Below, piece after piece: positions 23,615 through 35,109 of a stretch of DNA of 64,000 nt. Every line of letters starts with the position of its first letter. Within the stretch, counting starts at the first letter, position 1. The notes beneath the pieces were generated by a model. That model searched no databases. It saw nothing but the letters and a program-made list of their open reading frames with translations, and was not told the origin of the DNA. A program made the position numbers and the translations under genes. The stretch lies in contig JAPEVF010000088.1 of NCBI GenBank assembly GCA_029747585.1, forward strand, positions 1 to 64,000, read 5' to 3'. Source of the DNA: Pleurotus djamor (taxonomy: Eukaryota; Basidiomycota; Agaricomycetes; Agaricales; Pleurotaceae).

Positions 23615-24986
23615 TCAGAGTCCCTGGATCTGAACGATAAGGAATTGTTTTTCGTCCTAAAGCAGCAGGTGTGTGAGCAGGCAGCGGACAAGATCAGGGT
23701 GGAAAAACGAACCGTGAACTGTTCGTCTGATGGGAAAAGATATTGAAGTGAGTACAATCAAATGGCCCCGCAAGGCGAACGACGTACCTTCTTTATCATT
23801 GTGGAAATTCTTTAGGAATACAAGAAGTTTGTCTTTGTTTCGTCGGAGAATTCCTTCTATCTGAGGCGGTTTCTTGGGATTGGCCACGAAGACCTGTCAT
23901 GGTGTATTATTGATATATCAGCATGGAAGAAACATCAAGGAACAAACCTTGAACACATGGAAGGCCTCAAATTGGATGTTCTTGCTCTTATCTCGAAGCA
24001 AGTTCATCATCATCTTCAAGTTGGCCTCACTGGCGATGTAACGTGTCATGACATTGAAGTTGGCTCGATCCAAGAGGATTTCGCCAAGTAGCTTGAGCGA
24101 TTGTCGTTTGGTGACGTAGTTATTCGAGAGTATTAATGTTGTATACGATGAGAAGAACTGATATAGTGTGAGAAGCAAGCCAAATCTGAGTGATTGGAGG
24201 TCCTACCCGATCATAGTTCTTGTCCAAGTAATCGGCGACCATAGGTTTATGACGCGTCAATGTTTCCTTAAGATTGGCGAATGCATCACAGGATATTCCG
24301 AAGGTTGTGGTTTCAATGTAATGGGGATACTTGTAAAATCTGGGTGAGTCGGTCAGCGTCAGAATCCGCATCAAGACGTATGACGCACTGATCCGAATGT
24401 AGTAATATTTTGGACAGCTGTTCATGCCTCAGCATTTCCTTGAGTATCATCCCCGTGTTCAGCGCGACCTCTTCGTTCTCGTAGCCAGCGAGCGTGGCGA
24501 AGATGATCTCGTGTTTAGAACAGAGGTACTCTACAGTGGGATACCGAGAGCCTATCTGCCGCCGGAGAAGGTTATTGAAGATTTGAACCACATCCTTCCG
24601 CGCTTCAAACTCGAACCGCGAGATATGTACAACGAGATGATGGAGGAGGTCTGTTGAGTAGGTCTCCTGCGCAAGTTGGGCAACCAGTTCTGGCACAGGA
24701 TCTTGGGAGGAAAGCTGAGGCGTCTCAATACAGAGTTACACATCTAAATGACACACCACCGTCACCGTAGAGAATGGCCTTGATCTGTTGCAAGTTCTTC
24801 GAGATATCTTCGCCCGCCTAGAAGAAGGTAGCATGAAGCCCAAGAAGCCCAAAGAATTTGACGAGAAAGGCTTACCTTTCTTCTCGTTTCTCCCCCTGGC
24901 GGGCTCGTTTCCAACTTCGATATTGCGTCGCGAAGACCTCGAACCAGGTCCGGTGGCGCCCTCTGTTTTGTCTTGAAAAAGTTCAT
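23615..24986 (-). CDS. hymA: HymA / Mo25 (Cab39) family scaffold protein
   Basis: Seven or more exons from ATG 24986 ([20 protein letters not shown], the hallmark start of Mo25) to TGA at 23615. Further blocks: [65 protein letters not shown]-like [59 protein letters not shown] and [19 protein letters not shown]. The last two tiny exons supply DEQFT and [13 protein letters not shown]. This alpha-helical repeat protein activates and scaffolds MST/germinal-centre kinases in the RAM/MOR network for polarity, septation and conidiation (Aspergillus hymA). Every block is in order and phase, so the gene looks intact. It is followed upstream, in the same orientation, by Bub2. Confidence 0.92.
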
Positions 24987-25569
24987 AGCCTATCAGATTG
25001 TGCAGCAGAGCTACGTGAGGATAAGAAGAAAACGAGGGGGAGATGATGATGGCGATATGAAACCAAAGAAATCGAGTTGAGGTCCAGTACCAGGTTCGTG
25101 CTTGTCAATCGGTGCCGCTGCCCGGCCATAGTGAGCGCCCAATATACTTTGAGCGCCATGCTGATTTTTCTGGAAAGTAGTTCAAGCTCCGACAGCGCTT
25201 TTCTCCAGGGGCCTAGAGGGGGTTTACTGTATCCGCGTAAACCGCGTTGTCAGAGCGAGAGACGTCCTGGCTCGCCAATGCTAAGTCGGGTGTGTACTTC
25301 CGTTGGGCATCCTTACCCATGCCTTCCACGTACCCGAATGATCATGATCATTCGCCTTCCACTGCAAGACCGGAGACACGTAGTATCATGGACTACAATG
25401 AGGCGTTGCTCAGGCGTATTACATCAAGTAATCAGAAATACATGGCAAGTCTTATAGGTAGCAGAGCACAATACACGGGAAAGCAGTGAGGATTATAGAT
25501 ACAGGTACATGTCTTGCGTTGATGGTCCGTGAATGAGTAGCGAGGGGAGAGGTGAGAAAGAAATGCGAG
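24987..25569. other. Intergenic between HymA and Bub2
   Basis: About 580 bases; it should contain the hymA promoter. The plus-strand open frame 25077-25457 has no supporting domain or splice pattern and I do not call it. Confidence 0.4.
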
Positions 25570-26756
25570 TTACGTATGACGGACTTCGTAGGGATGGCGA
25601 ACCAACTCATCATAGAGCTCTGTCGGGAGGTCGCGAACCAGAGTCACTGCAATCCCAATGACGGGAAGCGCCTCTAGTGGTGGGAAGGTTCGAAGCAGTC
25701 GCATGGGACTTTTTGAGTTCATGACGTCTTCACGGATTAGCAAAAGTTGCGCAATAACACATAGGACGTTGAGATGGACACCGAAAGCCAAGAGAAAGTC
25801 CCACAGCTGTAAGACTTGGTCGAGGGGAGGCGTACATGCACATAGCGTTAGAATAGCTGTGACCACAGTGAGAAATCCAAGCCGGCGGGAAAGATAAATC
25901 GTCACTCACACGGAAATGCGTAGATTTCGGCTGACAAATTTTTGGATCGAAGATAGGCGTACAATTCGGGGTCAACAATTTTCAGACATCGGTCCAGAAG
26001 CTCGAATAAAATGAGTTCAACGCACAGTAGTAACAAGCAACACACCATACCTTAAGACCTCTATGTACACCTTCGAGTGTAGGTTGGACGTAGAGAGGAC
26101 ATGATTCTTCGATGAACTTGGAAAAGCAGTAAAAGGCCTCCAGCTCTGATGGCATGGTGTAGAGAAACGGGGCGGCAAGTACGTTCATGCCCTGAACGTA
26201 GGTGAATCCCAGCTCGGACTCATTTTTGTCTATGTTGGTAGATGAGAAGAATACGGGATCGAGGCACTAAGGACGGACGGACCGTGATTCCGCCAGACGA
26301 AGGCATCGAGGAGGCGGACAAGCATATCCTCCTGGACGCGTTCCTTGAAGCCTCTGTCCGTTGCCAGCGTCCTACAAGCATCATAAGCACGTAACCCATC
26401 AACTAGGAGACAATTTGAGCCACCTAAACGTATCATTCCGTATCTTCTCGCGAACTTCACAAGGTCCACGAGAAACATATTCCAGAAACAAGTCCGCCGG
26501 AACTTCGTTAACTCGAAGCAATATCTTCCATATTCTTGGTCTCAAAGTCGGGTCCTTTCTTTCAAGTTAGAAAGTGCCTTGTTTTTCAGGGAATTGGGTC
26601 ACGTACAACGGCTGATGGAATCCCGTCGACCAAAATCAGGCGGCGCAATTTCTTTATGCCTTCATCGGGATCAGCAGAGCCTCGAGAACGCGAAGCTGAC
26701 TTTGGTTGGTTGAGCAGCTTGTTGAACGAATGGGCTGTGGCCGCGGCCGAGCTCAT
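25570..26756 (-). CDS. BUB2: Bub2-type TBC-domain GTPase-activating protein
   Basis: Six or so exons from ATG 26756 (MSSAAATAHSFNKLLNQP) to TAA 25570. After an N-terminal helix and RRLILVDGIPSAV comes the TBC core: LRPRIWKILLRV, the arginine-finger motif IRNDTFRT, the glutamine-finger motif YVQGMNVLAAPFLY, ELEAFYCFSKFIEESCPLY, VHRGLKLLDRCLK, and the C-terminal FGVHLNVLCVIAQLLLIRE, PLEALPVIGIAVTLVRDLP. Both catalytic fingers are present, so GAP activity is predicted. With Bfa1/Byr4, Bub2 keeps the Tem1/Spg1 GTPase inactive at spindle poles until spindle orientation is correct (mitotic exit/septation checkpoint). The first intron uses GTACGT after PSAV. Length (~320 residues) fits Bub2 rather than larger TBC proteins. 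Confidence 0.9.
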
Positions 26757-27143
26757 GATGGTTGTGCACAATGCGCACCAACCCAAACTAACCTAAAAAG
26801 TCTACTCAATCCACCTGACCCAGGGGCTTCAGGAGTCAGTAATTCCTATCACACTGGACAAGGAAAACAGTGATTCAAATTCATGTAGCAAGAAATAGTG
26901 AGCATTTTAGGGGAACTTTTACAATGTGTAGCTGAAACGGCCTGTATATTGAAGGGGGGACTAAGTATGGAGGAATTCGAGTGACTCGGGGATGCTGATT
27001 CATAGAGGGCTGGTTGTGGCGAGCCTGGTCCGGCAGGCAAATCTGAAGGCGTTTCCCGTGGAAGCGTTTGGGGACATCAATTAGTGGGTATTCACCTCAC
27101 TCTATACACAAATGTTAATGACCTAATGTTTACCCCGTAATGT
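26757..27143. other. Intergenic between Bub2 and nucleoside hydrolase
   Basis: About 390 bases upstream of the Bub2 start and downstream of the nucleoside hydrolase stop; no feature recognised. Confidence 0.4.
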
Positions 27144-28852
27144 TTAACTTTGCACTCCCCATACTCTTTGCACGAGGAACTTCAACAGCAAATCCGGCCC
27201 TGGAGTCGCTACTACGCATTGCACCAGTGTATCCGGACGCGTAGTGAGTTTATTAGGGAGCGCCTCAATTTCGACCCGCGCTGGAAGAGCTGTCGATTCC
27301 CATTCCCCATGGTCATGTTGTGTTAGTCGCTCCAATTCTGCCTGGACATGCGCTCGATTGGCGCCAGGAGCGTACGCTGTCTCGTCTTCTCGTCGGTCGA
27401 CTACCAGCATACCTCGAGTGAGCTCACCCGTCCTGAGAGAATTGGTTACCCCTCGGCAAATAAGAGGAAAAGAGAGTGACTCACCTTTCAATTTGAAACT
27501 TCCGTTTCGTCATTCTCCAGCCAGGTGCTAACCGACACGGTCCATCTCCAACAGGTGGATTGGACAGCGCGAACCAAACGGCGACGATATCATGTAATTC
27601 CATAGCATCTTTCCCGAAGTCCAGCATCACCTCCCTTGATCGCTCAAGGAATGAACTGGTGAAATGCATCAAACGGGACTTGCCACTGACTTCGGAAGAT
27701 GGCGCCGTGGTATTCAGAAATGCCGTATCCACTACATCCTTGTAGAAGGGGAATGGGAGTTCATGAGGAGTCGTTATGTCGAGGGGGAGTAGAAAGAATC
27801 GATCCAGCGGGAAATGGGGTTCTGGGATGTCCGAACCAGGAGTGAGAAGTTCATGCACAGCGAATGGATCAGCAAAGAAATTGACTATTACGACATGGAT
27901 GTTAGATGGATAAATTGGACGACAAAATGGCACGAACACTCAGCAACGGGGCTTGTATTTCCGGGAACATCAAGCGCTCCGCCCATACAAACGACACGGT
28001 CAAGCCTTGATACGACTGACTGGCGGTCAGAGCGCATTAGCAGAGCCAGGTTGGTCAAAGGTCCCAGCGCTACGTAAGTTAAGCTACGCGCAGGCTTCGA
28101 GCGGATGAGATCAAGGGCTACATCCACAGCGGACTGATCAGTCAGGCGAAGTTGCGGGTGCGACGGCAGCGCTGTAGTGTTGGGCGATGATGGAGCGGCA
28201 TAGTTCAGTTCGGGATGACGCGAGGTGATGCCACCCAAGCCATCTCTAATTGGAGGAGTGTTGGATCAGTATCAGACCGTCGCGTAATATAGACAGGTTG
28301 GAGTTTTTGACCGACCTCCCATGGAAATATTCGGCGCTATGTATTTCGCCATTCAATGGAGCATCGGCACCTAGCGCGAGGATAGGCTTGAAGGCTGCAT
28401 CGAAGTTGGGAAAACGTTCTCGGTCGGCTGGGCACCGCTCAAAATGGGTCGACAGGGCCTGATATGTCTTCAATACATTCAACCTTTTTATATTGGTGAG
28501 TAAGTCACTGGAGGATATCGGTCGATGTGGAAGATCAATCACTTAGAATGTGGAACATCCGTGTTGCCTGGATGAAATTCCCATCAACTTGTTGCCAACA
28601 TGGGGCTGAGAATAAAAGAATGTACCAAACGATATAAGTATGGCAAGGATCTCGAGCTCAGGAGAAGCCAATGCCAGTAGTCTAGTCGACCGAGCTCAGT
28701 CTTCGTTCTCAGTTGGATAACTTTATCGAACGAACAACGCTACTATGTCGTCGATCCCAGGATCGGTGTCGACTAACAGCGAGAGTGAATACCAGCGGAA
28801 CGGGAATTGAAAGGATTAGCGTACTGATGACAGATATTTTGTTCGTACTCAT
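27144..28852 (-). CDS. Inosine-uridine preferring nucleoside hydrolase
   Basis: Several exons from ATG 28852 to TAA 27144. A tiny first exon encodes MSTNKISVI and splices in phase to DTDPGIDDIVAL, the calcium-binding N-terminal signature of nucleoside hydrolases. Next come LLLALASPELEILAILISF, an AAFKPILALGADAPLN stretch, GLGGITSRHPE, RSKPARSLTYVALGPLTNLALL, RLDRVVCMGGALDVPGN, NFFADPFAVHELL, DITTPHELPFPFY and ELHDIVAVWFALS. The family hydrolyses purine and pyrimidine ribonucleosides to base and ribose for salvage. The aspartates of the signature and the MGGA loop are retained, so it looks active. The border of the exon that carries NIKRLNVLKTYQ is uncertain: two acceptors fit. The preference among nucleosides cannot be told. 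Confidence 0.87.
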
Positions 28853-29128
28853 TGGACGTGGAAAGGGCCAATGGAACTGGTCCCCTCAAGTTGGTGGCGT
28901 TGGTGGTCGAGGGAAGAACTTTGGGAAGGGCGCGCAGTGGCCAACTTCTTGACCACGTGATGAAATGGCAATTTACTTCCTCGTTCTTGAGCACAATGAG
29001 TGCAGGCCAGGCAAAGGGAAGGGAAGACGATGTGCCATAGGCTACAGAGTTAGCTCTAATTGACTAAGGCTACAATTCGAAGTGCGTCAACATACAAGTA
29101 AATATATGTCTATTAACTCATGTAATGA

Positions 29129-31350
29129 TTAATCAAAAACGATTTTTGTCGGCCCTTTGGGTGCAGGTATATCATCCCGGAAGAAAGCACCGTACACGCT
29201 ATGTGTCTTTTTCTTGATAGTCATCGGGAATTTTTCCCTGAGGACATCACATTCTTTTTCGAAACCTGCATCGCGAAGTACTCTGGCAAGCTCGCCGGCG
29301 AGCGCCTTTTCGTGGGCATCACCAGTGAAGAACGTTATTGACTTCCCACTCTTCCCCCCACGACCTGTTCGTCCGATACGATGGATATAATCTTCAATTG
29401 TCAGCGGGAAGGTGTAGTTGATAACGGCCTCAACGTTCGGGATGTCCAGACCACGAGCAGCGACATCAGTGGCCACAAGAAGTTGTGTCGACCCGGTCTT
29501 GAAGTTTTCTAGTGCTTCTAGGCGTAGATTTTGTGACATGTCGCCGTGAAGGGCCCCGACGCTGAAGCCTTTGTAACGCAGCATCTGCTCCACTCGGGAC
29601 GCTTCCTTCTTATATAGGGCGAAAACCAAGATGCGGGGCTTGTGCTGAGCTTTCTTGGACAAACCCTGGATATGGTTTAATAGGCGGGAACTGAGAATGC
29701 AACTAAGGTTAGCAATATTAAGGAAAGGAGATGACGAAACGAACTCTTTGGAACGAGCATCGTCGAAGACCTCCAGCGTTTGCTCAACGCGGGTGTTAGC
29801 TGTAAGGTCATCACTTCCGACTGTCACCCGAACAGGGTCGTTTTGGAAAGTACTGGCAAGTCGACGTACAGCCTCAGGCCACGTCGCGCTGACTGTCTCT
29901 GGGGTGAGCCAGAGTGAAAAGAGCTGAAAGAGTTGAACATACACATCATAGTCTGGCGGTCGGATCCCTGTTTCGTGTAACCAATGATTTGCCGGATATC
30001 GTTCTCGAAGCCTTTGTCAAGCATCCGATCTGCTTCATCCAGTACAAGGTATTCCACCCTGGTGTCTGATATGAGCCACAAGAAATTTTTCAGAGTAGCA
30101 ATAACCAGAGGACGAACCCAGAGAGATCACAGGATCCTTCTTCAACCAAATCCTTTATACGGCCGGGAGTCCCAACGACAATCCTTGTGACCACCTTCGA
30201 CTTCTTTCCCTGCTTAGCTTGAAGCAATTTGACTTGACCTTCCTTCGATACACCTCCGAAAACCGCGACAGAGCCAATGCCAAACTTCTCTCCTAGCGCA
30301 GAGAGGGTGTCATGTGTTTGGACTGCCAATTCGCGAGTGGGTGCAACCACGAGAACAGTTACACCGGGAGAGGATGGTGGAGAGGACAGTAATTGGGATA
30401 GGGCGGGGATTCCGAACGCCAGTGTTTTGCCACTACGGGTAAGCATCAGTGGTTGTTCTGATGACGATAGAATTTCAGTGCACTTGCCTGCCAGTTTCTG
30501 CGATACCCACTACATCCTTCTTCAGCAAACCAGCGGGCCATGTACATGCTTGGATAGGTGTTGGCTCCTTGAACGACTCAAAGGCAGCCATGAGCTCTGG
30601 AGGTATTGGTAGGGCATCAAACTTGACAATGGGTTTGATGGCCGTCGAGGAAGAGTGTATAGTGATATGGTGCGTCTGTAGATATTCTGCTGCTTCTGCA
30701 TTACTTAGGGAGGTTGAGGGTGAAGGCGAAGATGTCGACGGCGCTGGGATTGAGGAAGGCGAGTCGGCATGTTTCTTCTTTTTATTTTTCTTGGGCTTCG
30801 TTTTGTCCACCGGCTGGGGGTCAGTGCCCGGCGCAGACTCTTCTGGCCTCTCACTAGGCGTCTCAGCATCAGCCACAACGGCGTCCTTGGACTTGGACTT
30901 CTTGGACTTCTTACTCTTCTTCTCCTGCTGAGGTTCATCGCGTTGCGAGGGCAGCTGAGAATCCACATCCACGTCCATACCGTTGGAAGCATCGATGTCG
31001 TTCGGGAGAGTAGGAGCCTCAGGTTGATCCTTGCTATGCTTTTCTTTGCGCTTTTTCTTCTTGCCTTCACCTACGCCAGGATCAATTACGCGAATTTGTT
31101 GATAGATACTCAGTATGTACCTTTCTCCTCTTCTGTCTTCCGTCGCTTTGGAGATTGAGACTCTTCCTGAGTTGGGTCTACATCATCCCCTTTGGCTTCC
31201 TTCTCAGCCCTCTTCCGCTTTTTCTTGTCCTTCTTCGACTCCGTTGTCGTTGGTTGTACGTTTGCAGGCTGGACAGCATCAACCTCCACCTGCTTCGATT
31301 TTGACTTTTTATGCNTTTTTTATCGAGTCGGGAGCAGCATCGTTAGACAT
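29129..31350 (-). CDS. DBP3: ATP-dependent DEAD-box RNA helicase Dbp3
   Basis: Multi-exon gene from ATG 31350 to TAA 29129. About 200 residues of Lys-rich and Ser/Pro-rich tail ([23 protein letters not shown]), as in nucleolar Dbp3, precede the helicase core. Core motifs: Q-motif [84 protein letters not shown] and [10 protein letters not shown]. The role is early 60S ribosomal subunit processing (27S rRNA) in the nucleolus. The intron inside the Walker A motif has a GC donor (30433-30487). An N at 31315 next to a T run breaks the first exon's frame; dropping one base restores the [10 protein letters not shown] stretch, so I treat it as a base-call error. Confidence 0.93.
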
Positions 31351-31689
31351 TTGTCCAGATTAAGGAAAGATGAAGAGCGTAGAGTAAGTAGCAGGGTGTG
31401 TGTGCTTGTCAATGCGTTCGATCAAATTTGCTTGCCCCTGTCCGCAACGGGGTGTCGGGAATATCATTTCCCCTAATGACCCTATTCATCTGTGGCTCCT
31501 TGTGCCAACTCTTAAGCTTAAGGTGTGAAATGGCAACCGTATGGCCATAGAAGCAGTCATCACAAAAAGGATCATTAAAGAGTCCAATCAAGGCTTTAAC
31601 AATGTAACACTAGTAATGCATTAATGTCCATCTGGGAATCAAATTCTCCGTCTCCGTCTCATCCTGGCCATTCTACGCCGTCTTCCGCC

Positions 31690-32432
31690 TCATGCGGAGC
31701 CGGTAGCATTGGCAAATATGGATGAAGCCACTATAGTACCACTAGCAAATACTGAAGCCGCAGGAACTGGGACACAGATGAAGACTGGAGGGGTGGCAGC
31801 TGGTGCTAGGGAAGTCACGGTGACTGGAGGGGCGGTGAACGGGTTAGAGGTGAACGGGTCGGAGGTGAAGGTGGCCGATGATGACGCAAACGCTGAGCTG
31901 GATATAACGGTCGCGGTTGCAACTTCAGAGGATTCAACTTGTCTGCGGCCGAAAGCGGAGGAAGAGACCACTACGGTCTCGGGCTGGCTGGAGGCAACGG
32001 CACTTGGAACGACCGAGCTCAAAATAACAGACGAAGACCTGATGTCATGTCGTCAATAGAGTATCGAGAGTGTTTGAGGAAGGTGAGCTTACTCAGGGAA
32101 TACGGGAGTAGCCGTAGGAATGGTGAAGCAGGAGTACAAGTCGGTACCGATTGTTACAAGAGGCCTAGATACTAGTCAGTCAGTGCCTCATCTTAAAGCA
32201 GACGGTTGGAGTAAACAGACCCGCTGCTGGTGGAGGATGGGAATGCTACAGTGGTGGGAGAACTAAAGAGAATTTAGCATGATATCGTTATGAGACAAGG
32301 AGAATGTACGAACCCTAACACTGACGAAGTCACATTCACGAATACGGATGAAGTGACGGCTGAGGAAACAGGTGAAGCCGAAACCGACCACGCGAGAAGA
32401 GCAGGGAGGGCGAAAAGGGTCTTAGAAAACAT
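31690..32432 (-). CDS. Ser/Val/Thr-rich secreted protein, four exons
   Basis: Exons 32432-32314, 32262-32221, 32164-32093 and 32038-31690 keep phase 2 at every junction and sum to 582 bases, 193 residues. A clear signal peptide (MFSKTLFALPALLAWSVSA) precedes a Ser/Val/Thr/Ala-rich chain with NVT and NAT sequons. Two cysteines (LYSCFTIP and VFICVPVP) may pair. There is no GPI-type hydrophobic end. It resembles the Ser-rich secreted genes at 3684 and 34390 in style but shows no shared blocks, so homology is not claimed. The phase agreement across three introns makes the model convincing; the function is unknown, extracellular or cell-wall by composition. Confidence 0.75.
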
Positions 32433-32500
32433 GTTTGACTTGAGGTGCACGGGTGACGAAAGAGTGCAATGTACTGCGGTTTCTCCCCAGGACATGAGTC

Positions 32501-32508
32501 CTTATATA
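32501..32508 (-). promoter_or_regulatory. TATA box of the four-exon secreted gene
   Basis: TATATAAG on the reverse strand, 69-76 bases upstream of the ATG at 32432. Same octamer and spacing as for the 4571 gene. Confidence 0.55.
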
Positions 32509-33037
32509 CAACACGGGTGGGTAAACCCATGGGCTAGACGTCGAACTTCTCGGTAAACGGCTTTGATCGTAATTGGAGCCTGGAATAGAATGCTATACAA
32601 TTTATTCAGTGAGAATAGGTAATCCATGACTGAGCCTACGGATGTGGANCATCTGACCCACCAGCACCTGCACTGGTTCACGCAGGCATAGTGATCACCC
32701 CTAAAGCGCTGGAAGACTCACAGGTCGAAGCGAAGGAGATGACGTTATGACTTAAAAACATAGAATTCCGTTACGATGCATGCTGATCATCTGGTGTGCA
32801 GTACCAAACGATACCTCCGATGGGTCTGGATATCCTTGGCCAACTCTATTCGGCAAGTTTCAAACGTTCGAGTTCCATGGAAACGACCGGAGCGCTCCAA
32901 GTCTTCTCTGCTGCGGATTGTCGATTAAACCGAGTCGGGTATTTGGACTACGGAGTAGACTAGCCGTGTCGTAATGACCCGGCGTGAAAGCTCCTATAAA
33001 TACACAGGTAAGTGAACCTGAGACTCGAGCTCAAGGC
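32509..33037. other. Intergenic, nothing identified
   Basis: About 530 bases with one N (32649). The short plus-strand frame 32780-32974 is unsupported. Confidence 0.35.
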
Positions 33038-33601
33038 CTAATGCATATGCATAAGGGCTAACCGCGAGGCTTGGACTGGTTGTTGGCTGATCGCACTTGG
33101 GAAATGTGCGTTAGTAGGCATTATGGTACGAAGTGGACTCGTTTATAACTTACCAATTATTTCCTTGGCTGCAGAGCGTCGATGCAGTGCTCTGGCTGAT
33201 GGCATGCCAAGCTTGACACATTGTCTTGAGTACATGAATCACTAAGCAAAATGCAAAGGTCGCCTGACGCCGTCGTGGAACCGAAAGCTGTAGTAGGTCG
33301 AACGTTGAAGGGTCGACACATAGAGTAGTTCCATTAGTCAGCGAAGGATGATGACTTACTTCGAAGTTCGTTGTATCTCCGCAAAAGGCAGATCCTCGCA
33401 CGTTGCGGTTGTCTTGACACTCTGTGTACTTACTTCTAGATTCCTAAGGCCGTGTGCATGCTGGTGGTTTGAGTGCGGCGATTGCCAGCACCGTTGTTTA
33501 TAACGCATCATAAGCCATTGGAACATGGGTTTCTCGGCGACATCAGGAGTCATGAGGGGTCGAATTAGGTAGGGACTGTGGCGCTTAGGGGCAGCGTCCA
33601 T
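33038..33601 (-). CDS. Hypothetical small protein, three-exon model
   Basis: ATG at 33601 opens MDAAPKRHSPYLIRPLM. Exons 33601-33434, 33287-33154 and 33095-33038 join in phase to 119 residues. Support comes from three GTAAGT donors on this strand within 300 bases and a textbook TACTAAC branch site before the last acceptor. Weak points are a 146-base first intron containing another GTAAGT and an AAG acceptor for the last exon. No domain is recognised; residues ~57-85 are mixed basic/hydrophobic. It could equally be a non-coding spliced transcript. Confidence 0.3.
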
Positions 33602-34389
33602 TCTCGGACGAATATTTCAGACGGACCGACCTCGAGGATGTCCTGCTAACACTGACTAGAGCCGCAAAAGAGGAGAAATCGTCAGTAGTTGGTGAAAGGC
33701 TGGGTATGGGAGCCGATGCGAGATGACGGTGTTCTCACAAGCTCACAAGTGCCCGCTTTCTGAACAGTTCACAATGGCACTTCGCACTCACACCAAAGCC
33801 ACGGCGAGGTGAGACATCCGGGTAGTTAAATTCGGGTCAAAGGAAGCCACGCTTATCGATGGACTAGGAACTCAAGCTAGTTCGCTCCTTGAGCTTGACG
33901 CTTCGCCAAGATACCTGGCTCTCGCATGAAATTCATATCCATGCCCACTAAGTAACGTTCCTGCTTCGTCATTAGTAAACCCTTCCAAACAAACGGAATA
34001 ACTCACATGCAAATGAACGGTATTATTCAGGTCAGCGACCATCCTGCCATCTCTTCGTTATATCGGCAATGTTGGTGGCCCGTGCTAGTCACCCTCACCA
34101 TCGGCAAGGTCGGTATGGGCATCATGGACATCGATATGTTTTCAGGAGAAGGGAAAGGTTGTCCAAGATGTCAACCGCAGCAATCCACGATGCAGTCACA
34201 CAGACAAGCCGCGACACCCTTTCTGCACCTACGGACACATGAGACCGCATCTGGATGGATTGGGAGATGGTCGGACTGCGCAGTCGGCCAACGACAATTG
34301 CATAAAGGATCGACTTTCCAACGACAAGACATCCCATCTTCGTTCCCATCTTCAAAGACAATACAACCAGCCCTCTAATCGAATCGGCC
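33602..34389. other. Intergenic upstream of secreted paralog B
   Basis: Holds the presumed promoter of the 34390 gene. A CATAAAG box near 34299 sits about 85 bases before the ATG, the same spacing as the TATATAAG boxes of the other secreted genes. The open frames at 34007-34378 and its complement are unsupported. Confidence 0.35.
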
Positions 34390-35109
34390 ATGAACAACTT
34401 CGTCTTTGTCGCTCTCCTGCCTTCTTACCTGGCCTTCCTCGTGGCTGCAACTCCGTTCAATGCGTCGGCCCTTCCAAGCAGCGAGATTTTCAATGGCACT
34501 TCGACGATCGTCAATGCCACAGAGTTCCCTGGCTTCCCGAACGCTACCCTCGTTCCAAGCAACGCCAGCAGCATCGACTTACCCCCCGTCACAGAGTTCC
34601 CTTGCGCTTTGCCCAGCAGCGTAGGGTACAACTCCTCCGTCGACGCCAACTCGACCTTCATATACACTTCCGCATACCCAGGTCCTAGCGAAATTCCCGG
34701 GAACGTCTCCAGCATTATCATCCCGCCTGCCAATGAGACGGGCTTCCCTAGCAGCGTCTTCGGGAGTGCCTCGAGCGTAGGGGTGTACCCTTCATCCAAT
34801 GGAAGCTTCCCAAGTCTCTGTGGAGTTCCCAGTGCGTATCCAACCTCGAACGAGACCTTCCCAAGCGGCGTCTATAATGGGAGCTTCCCCACTGGGGTGT
34901 TCAATGGAAGCAGCGTCTATGGGGTACCAGTGTCCACCTTCAACTCCAGTTTCCCGACTGCAAGTGCCAACGAAAGTGAAATCGGCTTCCCGAGCAGCAT
35001 TGGGGAGTTCCCCAGCAGTGTTTACGACCTGCCAGGTTCCAGCGTGTTTGGGGGGTATCCGACTGGGTCTGTGAATATCTCCGCAGAGATCCCTGTTAGC
35101 ACCGCGTAA
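34390..35109 (+). CDS. Ser/Pro/Asn-rich secreted protein, paralog B
   Basis: Uninterrupted 239-codon frame. Signal peptide MNNFVFVALLPSYLAFLVAA, then a Ser/Pro/Phe/Val-rich chain with many sequons (NAS, NGT, NAT, NVS, NET, NGS, NSS) and repeated FPS.V/GVYNGSF modules. Shared with paralog A (3684-4571): VPSNASSI, SEIPGN[M/V]SS, VYPSSNG.FPS, AYPTS and the C-terminal EIPVSTA/ELPVSTA. Single cysteines occur in EFPCALP and SLCGVP. No GPI tail, no catalytic motif. Likely an extracellular, strongly N-glycosylated protein with repeat modules that differ in number between the two paralogs. The separation of 30 kb and opposite strand argue against a recent tandem copy. Confidence 0.8.
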   Translation: MNNFVFVALLPSYLAFLVAATPFNASALPSSEIFNGTSTIVNATEFPGFPNATLVPSNASSIDLPPVTEFPCALPSSVGYNSSVDANSTFIYTSAYPGPSEIPGNVSSIIIPPANETGFPSSVFGSASSVGVYPSSNGSFPSLCGVPSAYPTSNETFPSGVYNGSFPTGVFNGSSVYGVPVSTFNSSFPTASANESEIGFPSSIGEFPSSVYDLPGSSVFGGYPTGSVNISAEIPVSTA

